From: Chloroflexota bacterium
GTDB taxonomy: Bacteria; Chloroflexota; Anaerolineae; Anaerolineales; Villigracilaceae
NCBI GenBank assembly: GCA_024224815.1
Contig: JAAENC010001194.1
Span: 1-43,635 of the forward strand
Length of the DNA stretch: 43,635 nt
Direction of reading: 5' to 3'
In this document: in pieces, positions 16,920 through 25,684 of the stretch
Layout of the letters: every line of letters begins with the position of its first letter
Numbering within the stretch: the stretch's first letter is position 1
Program-made: the position numbers and the translations under genes
Notes under the pieces: generated by a model
The model's input: only the letters and a program-made list of their open reading frames with translations
Told to the model about the DNA's origin: nothing
Database searches by the model: none

Positions 16920-19900
16920 CTAAGGCGCTACAGTTGTTGCGGTTGGTATTGGCGTGTCGCTCGGCACAGGGGGGATTGGGGTAAATGTTTCTGTGGGGAG
17001 CGGTGTGTTTGTTGGTATATCCGTTGCTGTTGGCGGCAAAGATGTTGATGTCGCTGTGGCGGTTGGGAGCGGTGTAGCGGTAGATGTTGGAGTAAGCGTA
17101 GGCGTTGGTGTGGGAATGGGCAAATCCATCTTTACGTGGATGATCCGTTCGGCGATAGCATCGCCTTTATCGCCACGCAGTGTTAATCGGAGCGTGTAAA
17201 TCCCGTCGAATCCTTCTACATCCCATTCTGCTAGTTTTTCAGCCTTTTCATATTGGGCATCACTGTTTTCGACCAAAATTTTCCATTTTGAAGGTTCAGC
17301 ACCTTTGCCAAAATCCAGCGTCCACTCGCCGAAATTGTCGCTCACGGTGACAATGCCGAAAATATCGAATTTATTTTCGGTGATCTTGTCGCCTTCTTCG
17401 AGATCGGTGAAGCGCAAATCTGGTTGAGGGTCATTTTTATTGCACTCGCGCTTGGGCGCAAAGTTAACTTGCCTGGGGAAATCGTGCGCTTCCAGCCAAT
17501 TTTTGCCCGCTTTTGTGTCGAGCCATTTGCGTGCCCAAGCATCTTCTACACGCATTACTTTCATTTCTTCGGTGAATTCATCGCAAGAATCGGATGCTTC
17601 GAGACGCGTCCAGGTATCGAGCGTGGTGCCGCGCCACAAATCCATGCCGGGCGGAAGCGGGGGCTGATCTTCAGCAAAAATTTCTGTCTGCTTACCACTT
17701 TTGCAAGAATTTGAAGGTTCTGTGCCAGAAATAGAGCAAATCACTTTGTTAATAACTCCATCTGGGCGCGGAAAATCAGCTGGTGAGCCACCTGCGCGGA
17801 CAGGCGCAACAGTCTGCATAAATTGAGACCAGATCGGTGCTGCGCCAGTTGAGCTGCTTACACTATTCATCGGCGTATAGTCGGCGTTGCCCACCCAAAC
17901 ACCTACAACAATATCGGATGTATAACCGATCGTCCAGCTATCACGAAAATCATTCGATGTACCCGTTTTCGCTGCTGCGGGAAAGGGAAGATTCAAAACG
18001 GAATTCGGCCCAAACATCCATGACCGAGCAACATTATCCGATAAAATAGAAGAGATCAGGTAAGCGTGCTCTGGACGAAGGGCTTGCTCACCTTGTGGAG
18101 GCGTATATTCGTAAATAAGCTCCCCGTTATGATCGAGAATTTTGGTAATCCCAACAGGTGGGATTTTCACCCCTTCGTTTGCCATCACCGAAAAAGCACC
18201 GGTCATTTCCAAAAGATTTACTTCGCCGCCGCCGAGTGTAAGCGCGAGACCATAATCATCGCGGGTGAGAGTCGTGATGCCAAGGCGCTCTGCCATAGAG
18301 ATTAGGCCTTCTTTTTCTTCAGTTTCGGGGTTGTCGTAAATACCCACAAAATCGAGTGCTTTCACCGCAGGGATATTAAAAGAATTAGAAAGAGCAACAC
18401 GTAGAGTTACAGGACCGTGCGCTTTTCCATCATAATTTACGGGGATATAAGGCTCGCGCGGGTCATTTGGGTCGCCAGAAGGCGGGAATTCGGAGGGTAC
18501 ATCCCAGATCAGCGTAGATGGTGTCCAACCTTTTTCAAAGGCGGCAAGATAGGTAAAGGGCTTAATAGAAGAACCAGGCTGACGGGTAGAACTGGTCGCC
18601 ATATTGACTTGCCCGGAAATGTTGGCATTATAAAAATCGGGAGAACCGACCATAGCCAAAATTTCACCCGTATTAGGATTCGTTGCAACGAGCGCGGCAT
18701 TCTGAACATTGCGATCCGCCAAAGTGGCTACCTGATTGCTGACCATTTGCTGCGCTGCATCCTGCAAACTGGGATCGAGGGTTGTGTAAACGGTGAAACC
18801 AGAACGATAAATGGTCTGGGCATCGTATTTTTCTTCTAAAATCCCACGTATATAATGTACCCAATGCGGGTAACGGATGGATATATTTGGCGGTGTGAAA
18901 GCATAATTCTCAATTTCTTCAGCAGCTTGGGCAGCTTCCAAAGCGCCCATACAAATGCGCTCATCACTATTGCTGACTTCGATACAGTTCTTTTCCTCAC
19001 TCAAAAGGTAAGAAAGGAAGATTACATCGCGATGACGGGAAATTGTCCCTTCAGGATTGGTGTGAATATCATGGATCGAAGGCGATTGCGGTAAACCAGC
19101 CAGGAAAGTCGCTTGTCCGAGCGTAAGATCATCGGCAGATGTATCAAAATAAGTCTCCGCCGCAGCCTGAACACCGTAAGCGAGATTGCCATAATTCACT
19201 TCGTTAAGATAAAGCTCGAGAATCTCGTCTTTACTATATTTACGCGTAATTTCTGCCGCAAGAATGATCTCGCGCGCTTTGCGCTGATAGGTCTGATCGT
19301 AACGTTCTTCCGTAAGAAGCAACATGCGCGCCAATTGCTGAGTGATCGTGGACGCTCCCGAAACAATTTCGCCACTGCTATAGTTTTGCCAAAGCGCACG
19401 CACCAGCGCTACTGCGTCAAAACCCGGGTGATTATAAAATTCCTTATCTTCGGTCGCGATGGTTGCCGCAAGCAAAGCCGGAGAGATATTATCCAAAGTT
19501 TTATAAGTACGCCGCCCGGCATTGGGGTCAAGTATCTCGTAAAGAATATGTCCTTCACTGTCAAGAATGCGCGTGGTCTCAAATTGTGATGCGCGTGCGC
19601 GCAAATCTGCTACATCGGGGAGTGTGGAAGCAATTTCGTTATATTGATAAAGCGCATAAGAGCCGCCAGCCAAAGCCAAAACCACCAACCCAAAAAGAAG
19701 CAGAATAATACTGCGCAGAAGACAGCCCCAATTAACACGAATATCCCTTAAATAAGCGCCTATATCTACCTTCTTTTTCATTGCCGGGGGCTGTGCTGCA
19801 GGACGCGAAACCGGATGATAAGCCGCCGGCACAACACGCGTTGCATCCATATCGGTTTCATCCACGCGTTTTGGTAAATGATTTTGGACGCGCGGATGCG

Positions 19901-20012
19901 TCTCATTAGTAGCATCGCCAGGATAAGGCGGCACAGGGAATTCTGCTCGCGTTTCTTCTTCAGAAGCGATTAAGCGGCGTAGATAATCATCTCTCTCTTC
20001 AGGTTTTGGCAT
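16920..20012 (-). CDS. Class A penicillin-binding protein (transglycosylase/transpeptidase)
   Basis: This 1030-residue bifunctional peptidoglycan synthase has a cytosolic N-terminus of about 98 residues and a membrane anchor at about 99-121. A GT51 transglycosylase domain follows, with catalytic Glu188 in ATEDKEFY and GASTITQQL at about 219-227. The transpeptidase domain has SxxK at Ser481 (SSIK), SNSF, and KTGTSND. A beta-rich region follows. The last 70 residues are a Pro/Thr tail (PTPTPTLTPTS and similar), a style common in Anaerolineae exported proteins. Activity is in the periplasm or cell wall zone. Its presence shows that this organism makes peptidoglycan. The cytosolic N-terminus is longer than in E. 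coli PBP1a. The gene appears monocistronic. Confidence 0.95.
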   Translation of the reverse strand: MPKPEERDDYLRRLIASEEETRAEFPVPPYPGDATNETHPRVQNHLPKRVDETDMDATRVVPAAYHPVSRPAAQPPAMKKKVDIGAYLRDIRVNWGCLLRSIILLLFGLVVLALAGGSYALYQYNEIASTLPDVADLRARASQFETTRILDSEGHILYEILDPNAGRRTYKTLDNISPALLAATIATEDKEFYNHPGFDAVALVRALWQNYSSGEIVSGASTITQQLARMLLLTEERYDQTYQRKAREIILAAEITRKYSKDEILELYLNEVNYGNLAYGVQAAAETYFDTSADDLTLGQATFLAGLPQSPSIHDIHTNPEGTISRHRDVIFLSYLLSEEKNCIEVSNSDERICMGALEAAQAAEEIENYAFTPPNISIRYPHWVHYIRGILEEKYDAQTIYRSGFTVYTTLDPSLQDAAQQMVSNQVATLADRNVQNAALVATNPNTGEILAMVGSPDFYNANISGQVNMATSSTRQPGSSIKPFTYLAAFEKGWTPSTLIWDVPSEFPPSGDPNDPREPYIPVNYDGKAHGPVTLRVALSNSFNIPAVKALDFVGIYDNPETEEKEGLISMAERLGITTLTRDDYGLALTLGGGEVNLLEMTGAFSVMANEGVKIPPVGITKILDHNGELIYEYTPPQGEQALRPEHAYLISSILSDNVARSWMFGPNSVLNLPFPAAAKTGTSNDFRDSWTIGYTSDIVVGVWVGNADYTPMNSVSSSTGAAPIWSQFMQTVAPVRAGGSPADFPRPDGVINKVICSISGTEPSNSCKSGKQTEIFAEDQPPLPPGMDLWRGTTLDTWTRLEASDSCDEFTEEMKVMRVEDAWARKWLDTKAGKNWLEAHDFPRQVNFAPKRECNKNDPQPDLRFTDLEEGDKITENKFDIFGIVTVSDNFGEWTLDFGKGAEPSKWKILVENSDAQYEKAEKLAEWDVEGFDGIYTLRLTLRGDKGDAIAERIIHVKMDLPIPTPTPTLTPTSTATPLPTATATSTSLPPTATDIPTNTPLPTETFTPIPPVPSDTPIPTATTVAP

Positions 20013-20056
20013 ATTTTTTTTCTCAACAAGGTAGAAAGTTTTTCATGATACCCGTT

Positions 20057-20220
20057 TTTGCCCCCCAGCTCCTTGCTCCGCTTGGAGCTTCCCCCCAAAT
20101 GCTTTTCATTTAGGAGGAATTAGAAAAAAGGAAGGTTTTAGATATTTAACTATTGTCTTACTCTCCCCTAAATTCCGCACTCAGAATTTGGGGGAGATGC
20201 CCGAATGGGCAGAGGGGGCT
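20057..20220. repeat. Cluster of C/G-run hairpins
   Basis: Two hairpins sit side by side: one around AGCTCC...GGAGCT (about 20068-20090) flanked by CCCCCC runs, and one with arms CTCCCC.AAATTC and GAATTTGGGGGAG (about 20160-20195). The style matches the elements at 16757 and 26118. No gene is seen between 20013 and 20223. Confidence 0.5.
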
Positions 20221-20223
20221 GTA

Positions 20224-20694
20224 CTACTCCGGCTTCCCCATCACCAAAACAGACCAAAGGCCTTTCATTACCGTTTCATCTTTTTGGTTTTTTACATCAA
20301 AATTCAACTCAACTTTGCCCCCACCCAAGCGTTTCATCGCCTTTGTGGTCACAATCTCCATCACTACATGGATCGTATCGCCAAGATATACCGGTTTGAC
20401 GAATTTCCAACTATTAATTTCTCTGAAAGCCATTACGGTACCCTCTAGCACGCCAGTGCGGAGGGCCAAACCAGAAGCTATTGAAAGCCCGAGCAAGCCA
20501 TGGGCCACGCGCGCACCGAAAGGTGAATTTTCGGCATAAGCGGCATCGGTATGTATCTGATTGAAGTCGCCGGAGAGTCCTGCAAATCCTACTACGTCAC
20601 TCTCAGTAACAGTGCGCCCGGGCGAGATCATCTTTTGCCCGACTTCAAATTCTTCAAAATAAAGCCCTCGTACGGCTGGGACGGTTGTTGTCAT
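20224..20694 (-). CDS. MaoC-like dehydratase
   Basis: The 156-residue protein has a hot-dog fold of the MaoC/(R)-specific enoyl-CoA hydratase type. The catalytic Asp and His lie in GDFNQIHTD, followed by ARVAHGLLGLSIASGL. Such enzymes hydrate 2-enoyl-CoA or act on related CoA esters, for example in mesaconyl-CoA or fatty acid pathways. The neighbours do not point to a specific pathway. AAGGAG precedes the ATG. A second, shorter MaoC protein is encoded at 25685-26080; the two are clearly different in sequence. Confidence 0.92.
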   Translation of the reverse strand: MTTTVPAVRGLYFEEFEVGQKMISPGRTVTESDVVGFAGLSGDFNQIHTDAAYAENSPFGARVAHGLLGLSIASGLALRTGVLEGTVMAFREINSWKFVKPVYLGDTIHVVMEIVTTKAMKRLGGGKVELNFDVKNQKDETVMKGLWSVLVMGKPE

Positions 20695-20773
20695 AAAATT
20701 TCTCCTTTGTCGTTCTCCCTACTTCATAGAAAATAAGGGTAAATTGATTTTAGCACAGCAATTCAAAATATGA

Positions 20774-20851
20774 CTCCGCGAGAAGCGCGCTATTGCGACG
20801 AAGCGGTCTCATTGTTGAGAGATTGCTTCGTCAGAAACGCATCCTCCTCGC
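20774..20851. repeat. Dispersed palindromic repeat, GAGATTGCTTCG family (copy 1)
   Basis: This 78-nt element contains GACGAAGCGGTCTC and GAGAGATTGCTTCGTC as an imperfect hairpin, framed by GCGAG-type ends. It shares a core with copies at 31421, 39178 and 40648 and is the most degraded of the four. Confidence 0.6.
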
Positions 20852-20893
20852 AAATTCAGCTAAGTTTGGCACTTTCACTCTAGCACAAAGACT

Positions 20894-20922
20894 TTGAACT
20901 CTCTCGAAAACTAGCGTACAAT
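20894..20922 (+). promoter_or_regulatory. Promoter of the glycosidase-antiporter operon
   Basis: TTGAAC (20894-20899), a 17-nt spacer and TACAAT (20917-20922) form a good sigma70-type promoter. The expected start of transcription, about 7 nt past the -10, coincides with the ATG at 20930. This predicts a leaderless mRNA for the first gene. Confidence 0.7.
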
Positions 20923-20929
20923 AAGGTTT

Positions 20930-23302
20930 ATGCGTAAATGGAATCTCAGCTCTGCTGACCCACTCTCTTTAACACTGGCGTCAGACGCTCGTTACACATC
21001 CCCCGACTATAGCAACGACCACATTTGGGAATTGGAATTTGGCGGTGGCGAACCCGCTGCCTTATCTGTAAAAACGACTTATGGATTGCGCGCCCGCTCT
21101 ATGCGGATATTTCTTCGCTTCAATGAAGATGGCGAGCCAATTAGCGACCCCGCCTCCTTTCTTGACCCGCCGCTTGTTACCGCCTTTTATGCCAATTTTC
21201 TCGAGATAAAATTTTCACCGTTAAAAGATCTCGATATCATCGCCGAATACTGGATCCCCGATTCGCATACCATTAGCGGGCGGATCAGCTTCGCCAATCG
21301 TAGCACCGAAGATCGCAAAATCGGCTTTGAATTAGCCGCTGTGCTTTCTCCGCTCGATGGAAATATTTTCCAGCCCGAAAATATACAAGGGGTCAATATT
21401 TTAGCAGGCAAAACGGGAAATCTCTCCCCACTCCTATTCCTCACAGGTGGCCCCACCCACGCATCTGCCCCACATCCCTCCCTTAACTTAAATATCGCCC
21501 TGACCGTAGGTGGAAAAAGACAAATAAGCTGGGCACAAGCCGCGCTCGAAGAAAAAGAAGATTCCTTCGAACTGGCACGCAAAACCCTCACCCGTCCCTG
21601 GGACGCAGAGCGCGCCCGAATAGCCTTAACCAACGCCAGCCAAACAATCGATATCGAAAGCGGTGACCCCGAATGGGACGCAGCTTTTGCCCTCAGCCAA
21701 CAATCTGCTTTTCGGCTTCTCTTTAATAAAAGCGAAAGTCTCCCCCACTCTAGTTTTGTAACTGCCCGACAGCCCGACCACGGCAACTCTCTTAATGGCG
21801 ATGGCAGCGACTATGCCGCAAATTGGAATGGGCAAACACCCCTCGATGCTTATTATCTTGCCAATTTGCTCCCCGGCCTTCCCAAAATTGGTCAAGGCTT
21901 GGTCAAAAATTTCATCTCCGCCCAAAAAGAAAACGGAGTCATTGACCACAAACCCGGCATTGCCGGACAGCGTAGCCAAATTCTTGCTACACCCTTGCTC
22001 GCGTCACTGGCTTGGAAGGTTTACGAAGAAAGTCAGGACGAAACTTTCTTGGCCGAGGTTTACCCCGCCCTTCAAAAATTCTTCTGGGCATGGTTCGATC
22101 CTGAGCACGACCGAAACCACGACAATCTCCCCGAATGGGATCATCCTCTCCAGACGGGTTTCGAAGATCACCCTCTTTTCAATACTTGGCACGCTTGGGC
22201 ACGCGGCGTAGATATCACCACCGTTCACAGCCCAGCTCTTTTTGCCGCGCTCTATGGCGAAGCAAAATCCCTGACCAAAATTAGCGAAATCGTCGGGCAA
22301 AAAAGTGATATTGCCGTACTCAACGCCCAAAAAGAGCTCCTTTTGCAAGGCGTTCAAGCTTGTTGGGAGCCACGCTCCTCCTCTTTCAAACATCTCGATC
22401 GTGACAGCAACCTTGCCCAACGCGGCAAAGTTCTCCTCCGTCAAAAAGGTGGTGGAGAGATAAAACTCAAAGAAAGTTTTGAGAAACCGATCCGCCTTTT
22501 GATCGAAGTAAAACCCAAAGACAAAGCCACACGCCGCCCGGGCGTAGAAATTAGTGAGTTTGTTACAAAACCTGGCAACGACGAATTCCTTTCCCCGCTC
22601 GATTTTAAGCCCACAGAAGCCGGTTCTGTGGCAACAAGCAAAAAGATTTATACCAAGATCGGCAAAATCTCAATGGATGATGTCCATGATGAAGATAAGA
22701 TCATCATCCGCACGGTGGATTTGAGCGCAGAAGACCAAACACAGCTATTGCCTCTTTGGGCAGAAATGCTGGATGAAAATCAGGCGCGAACGCTCGTGAG
22801 CCGAACAATTTCCAACGCCGATAAATTTGACCGTCCATTTGGCTTGCCAGCCTGCCCCACGCCCCTCTCCCAAGCAGCTACAGCAAGCTGCCTCAGCGTT
22901 CATCTTCCCTGGAATCAACTGATCGCCGAAGGTTTATTGGCCTATGGCTATAAAAAAGAAGCAACGCGCCTTTTTGTTCACCTGATGCATGGCATTTTAC
23001 AAAACCTAAAAGCAAATAATGCTTTTTACCAACGCTATAATGCCGAAGTTGGTACAGGAATTGGCGAGCGGAACGCGCTCGAGGGGCTTGCCCCGCTTGG
23101 GCTTTTTATGCAAATTTTGGGCGTGCGAATTATTTCGCCCACTAAAGTATATTTGGAGGGAGAAAATCCCTTTGCGTGGGGGGTAACGCTGCGATATCGG
23201 GGGTTGGTGATTAAACGGGAAATAGAAAAGACCGAGATCACTTTTCCGAATGGCGAGCAAGTTGAAATCACGGATGACGCGCCCTGTATCGTATCCATTT
23301 AG
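20930..23302 (+). CDS. (Alpha/alpha)6 glycoside hydrolase-like protein, GH63/MGH1-type
   Basis: The 790-residue cytosolic protein has no signal peptide. An N-terminal beta-sandwich domain (about 1-200) is followed by an (alpha/alpha)6 toroid resembling GH63 and mannosylglycerate-hydrolase-like enzymes. Recognisable blocks are TPLDAYYLANLLPG, ATPLLASLAWKVYEES, DNLPEWDHPLQTGFEDHPLF and, near the C-terminus, FYQRYNAEVGTGIG. An insertion at about 505-610, predicted to be beta-rich, interrupts the toroid. In related enzymes the last block usually carries a Glu where this protein has Gln (YQRY), so the catalytic base is uncertain. The substrate is unknown; a glycosylated compatible solute is one option, given the antiporter gene 32 nt downstream. 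The mRNA is predicted to be leaderless. Confidence 0.72.
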   Translation: MRKWNLSSADPLSLTLASDARYTSPDYSNDHIWELEFGGGEPAALSVKTTYGLRARSMRIFLRFNEDGEPISDPASFLDPPLVTAFYANFLEIKFSPLKDLDIIAEYWIPDSHTISGRISFANRSTEDRKIGFELAAVLSPLDGNIFQPENIQGVNILAGKTGNLSPLLFLTGGPTHASAPHPSLNLNIALTVGGKRQISWAQAALEEKEDSFELARKTLTRPWDAERARIALTNASQTIDIESGDPEWDAAFALSQQSAFRLLFNKSESLPHSSFVTARQPDHGNSLNGDGSDYAANWNGQTPLDAYYLANLLPGLPKIGQGLVKNFISAQKENGVIDHKPGIAGQRSQILATPLLASLAWKVYEESQDETFLAEVYPALQKFFWAWFDPEHDRNHDNLPEWDHPLQTGFEDHPLFNTWHAWARGVDITTVHSPALFAALYGEAKSLTKISEIVGQKSDIAVLNAQKELLLQGVQACWEPRSSSFKHLDRDSNLAQRGKVLLRQKGGGEIKLKESFEKPIRLLIEVKPKDKATRRPGVEISEFVTKPGNDEFLSPLDFKPTEAGSVATSKKIYTKIGKISMDDVHDEDKIIIRTVDLSAEDQTQLLPLWAEMLDENQARTLVSRTISNADKFDRPFGLPACPTPLSQAATASCLSVHLPWNQLIAEGLLAYGYKKEATRLFVHLMHGILQNLKANNAFYQRYNAEVGTGIGERNALEGLAPLGLFMQILGVRIISPTKVYLEGENPFAWGVTLRYRGLVIKREIEKTEITFPNGEQVEITDDAPCIVSI

Positions 23303-23334
23303 TTGTCCTTTATCCTAAAAGAGAAAAATAAAAT

Positions 23335-25239
23335 ATGGAAGAAATTACCGAAACCATTATCCAAGTAGAACGGATTTTTCTGTTCTTAATTCTGATCGCT
23401 TTATTTGTTTCTGTGATCGCAAAGAGATTACGCCTGCCTTATACGGTGGGGTTGGTCCTGATTGGCTTAGCATTGACCTTCTTTTCTTCCTCTGTTTCAG
23501 ACATGGAAATTTCGCCTGAGCTGATCATGGGCATATTTGTACCGCCCCTGCTCTTTGAGGCTTCTTTCCATATTCGCATTAATGATCTACGGCGTGATTT
23601 TGGTCTGATCATGCTTTTGGCAATTCCCGGGGTGATCATTACGACATTATTGGTTGGGACCGCAATTCAATGGGGGACGGGCGTAACAATGACGACGGCA
23701 CTTGTTTTTGGTGCGCTGATCGCGGCAACAGACCCCGTTGCTGTGGTGGCTCTTTTTAAGCAATTGGGTGTGCCAAAACGCCTGCAAATTTTGCTCGAGG
23801 GCGAAAGTCTTTTTAACGATGGCACCGCAATCGTCATGTTTGGGCTGATGCTGGATATTGCCACTGAAGGCAATTTTGTGCTAACAGAAAGCCTATATGA
23901 TTTTGTACGCGTAGCCGGTGGCGGCGTTTTTGTTGGGGTTGTTTTGGGCTTTTTCGCATCACAAGCGCTTAGGCGCATTAATGATCCTTTGGTAGAAACA
24001 GCGATCACCACAATTCTTGCTTTTTCTGCTTATCTTCTCGCCGAAGATTTTCATGTGAGCGGTGTGCTGGCTGTGGTGCTTGCCGGTATTGTAAGTGGCA
24101 ATATCGGGCCGCGCGGCATGTCTGCAACAACACGAATTGTCGTGAATAATTTTTGGGAGTATGGTGCTTTTCTGGCCAACTCTTTGGTCTTTTTGATCAT
24201 TGGTTTAACGATCGACTTACAAATTTTGATCGATAATTGGCAAGCCATAGGTGTCGCTATTTTAGCAACGCTAGGGGCAAGATTTGTTAGTATTTATGGT
24301 TTTTCATATTTTGCCAAAGATGTAAAAAAGGAATGGAAACATATCCTTTATTGGGGCGGATTACGCGGCGCAATTGTGCTGGCTTTGGCTTTGAGCATCC
24401 CTTCTGGTTTCCCTGAACGTGAACGACTTTTGGCTATGGCCTTTGGCGTGGTGCTTTTTACTTTGCTCGTACAAGGCTTTTCGATGGGTTTCCTCGTGGA
24501 AAAAGTTGGTTTGGTCAAACGAGCAGAAAGCCATATCGAATATGAACGCCGCCATGCCCGCTTTATTTCTAATCGCTCTGCTTTTGAACATCTAGAGAAA
24601 ATGAGCAAAGACGGGCAGCTTTCTGACCACATTTGGAGACATATGAAATCCATTTTTCAAAAACGAGAGCGTTTTCTGGTTAATTCTTTGCAAGGCTTTC
24701 TTGCCAAGAATCCTTCTTTGGAAATAGAAGAATTGGATACAGCACGAGACGAAGCACTACGCGTGCAACGCGCTGCCCTAGACACCCTTTTTAGAGATGG
24801 CGTTATTTCTGAAAATATTCACGAAGAACTAATTAGCGAAGTAGACGAAGCACTCACCGAAGAACATGTAAACTGGTCACAAATTTTAGATATTGGCACA
24901 GGGGAGAAAGCAACGATCAAAAAAATGATGGCGATCGTGATCCAAGAAGATGATCTCAGCAGTGCGCTAAAAGCATTAAGCGGCGCCGGTTTTGGTGTAG
25001 ACCAACTCCCTAGCACCGGCGGATTTTTGAACAGACAAAACGTGACTCTACTGATCGGCATCCCCGAAGGACGAGAGGGAGATGTGCTCCCGCTACTGGA
25101 ATCTGCCTGCGAACGGCGCATTCAAAATATCCGCAAACCGCTAAAAGAAGCACCTTTCTCCTTCTTGAACCCTATCCCCGTCGAAGTAGGTGGGGCAACA
25201 ATTTTTACTTTTGATATAGAGGCTTACCATGAGTTCTAA
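23335..25239 (+). CDS. CPA1 Na+/H+ antiporter with C-terminal PstA/DarA (c-di-AMP receptor) domain
   Basis: The 634-residue protein joins three parts. Residues 10-415 are a 12-helix CPA1 antiporter core, with ATDPVAV (Asp133) and EGESLFNDG (Asn161-Asp162), the ion-binding pair of electroneutral exchangers. Residues 416-525 form a charged helical cytosolic linker. Residues 531-634 match PstA/DarA cyclic-di-AMP receptors from MMAIVIQ through STGGFLNRQN and the closing PVEVGGATIF...YHEF. Compared with S. aureus PstA as I recall it, the Asn24, Arg26 and Thr28 ligand contacts are replaced by Gly552, Gly554 and Asp556, while GGF (562-564) and Asn569 remain. c-di-AMP normally controls antiporters through RCK_C domains, so a PstA-type domain on a CPA1 pump is unusual. 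It is followed, with an 11-nt overlap, by a separate PstA-like gene. Confidence 0.92.
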   Translation: MEEITETIIQVERIFLFLILIALFVSVIAKRLRLPYTVGLVLIGLALTFFSSSVSDMEISPELIMGIFVPPLLFEASFHIRINDLRRDFGLIMLLAIPGVIITTLLVGTAIQWGTGVTMTTALVFGALIAATDPVAVVALFKQLGVPKRLQILLEGESLFNDGTAIVMFGLMLDIATEGNFVLTESLYDFVRVAGGGVFVGVVLGFFASQALRRINDPLVETAITTILAFSAYLLAEDFHVSGVLAVVLAGIVSGNIGPRGMSATTRIVVNNFWEYGAFLANSLVFLIIGLTIDLQILIDNWQAIGVAILATLGARFVSIYGFSYFAKDVKKEWKHILYWGGLRGAIVLALALSIPSGFPERERLLAMAFGVVLFTLLVQGFSMGFLVEKVGLVKRAESHIEYERRHARFISNRSAFEHLEKMSKDGQLSDHIWRHMKSIFQKRERFLVNSLQGFLAKNPSLEIEELDTARDEALRVQRAALDTLFRDGVISENIHEELISEVDEALTEEHVNWSQILDIGTGEKATIKKMMAIVIQEDDLSSALKALSGAGFGVDQLPSTGGFLNRQNVTLLIGIPEGREGDVLPLLESACERRIQNIRKPLKEAPFSFLNPIPVEVGGATIFTFDIEAYHEF

Positions 25240-25510
25240 AAATATGAAAATGGTCATCGCCATCGTTCGTGATGCAGACCTTGATGACATTTTAGATACA
25301 CTACTTGAAGAAAACTTTCGCGTAACACGGATCGCATCCAGTGGCGGTTTTTTCCGGCGCGGTAACGCGACCTTGATGTTGGGCGTAACCGAAGAAAGAG
25401 TAGAAAAAGCCCTGGAAATCATCCGTGACCGCTGCGCCCCATCGCTTGATCTGGCAGTTAAACACGCCACCGTCTTTGTGCTAGATATTGATCGCTTTGA
25501 GCAGGTATAG
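25229..25510 (+). CDS. Free-standing PstA/DarA-like cyclic-di-AMP receptor
   Basis: The 93-residue product matches the PstA/DarA (PII-like, formerly DUF970) family: MKMVIAIVRDADLDD, then NFRVTRIASSGGFFRRGN and a closing ATVFVLDIDRF. The positions known to contact c-di-AMP in PstA are all present by gap-free alignment: Asn29, Arg31, Thr33, Gly40-Phe41 and Asn46. The loop between the last core strands is much shorter than in PstA, lacking the PVEVEVGG stretch, so the protein is about 16 residues shorter than usual. Its ATG lies inside the end of the antiporter gene (11-nt overlap) behind AGAGG, so the two are translated together and probably assemble together. Transcription probably ends at the palindrome at 25613. 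Confidence 0.88.
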   Translation: MSSKNMKMVIAIVRDADLDDILDTLLEENFRVTRIASSGGFFRRGNATLMLGVTEERVEKALEIIRDRCAPSLDLAVKHATVFVLDIDRFEQV

Positions 25511-25612
25511 CGAAGCACTCGCTTGCACTCGAAGCAACGCTTCGGGTGTGTTTTAGACCTGCTTGCCCTGAAAAAGCATCTTCCCGCCCTCAACATATCC
25601 CATTAAAAGAGT

Positions 25613-25645
25613 AGACCTGACAGCTTTTAAAAAGCTGTCAGGTCT
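25613..25645 (+). repeat. Palindromic repeat, AGACCTGACAG family (copy 3), probable terminator
   Basis: Perfect 16-bp arms (25613-25628 and 25630-25645) enclose a single A and are followed by TTTTTC on the plus strand. It ends the antiporter operon and separates it from the convergent MaoC gene. The inner base pair differs from copies 1 and 2 (GCTTTT instead of GGTTTT) with a matching change on the other arm. Confidence 0.85.
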
Positions 25646-25684
25646 TTTTCTTCTGGTGGTGGTCTCCCAAAGTGCTGTCAAAAA

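Noticed and set aside
16954-17199. Open antisense frame and apparent short repeats at the end of the penicillin-binding protein gene
   Set aside because: Both are by-products of the Pro/Thr tail codons (low complexity); not a gene and not a CRISPR array.
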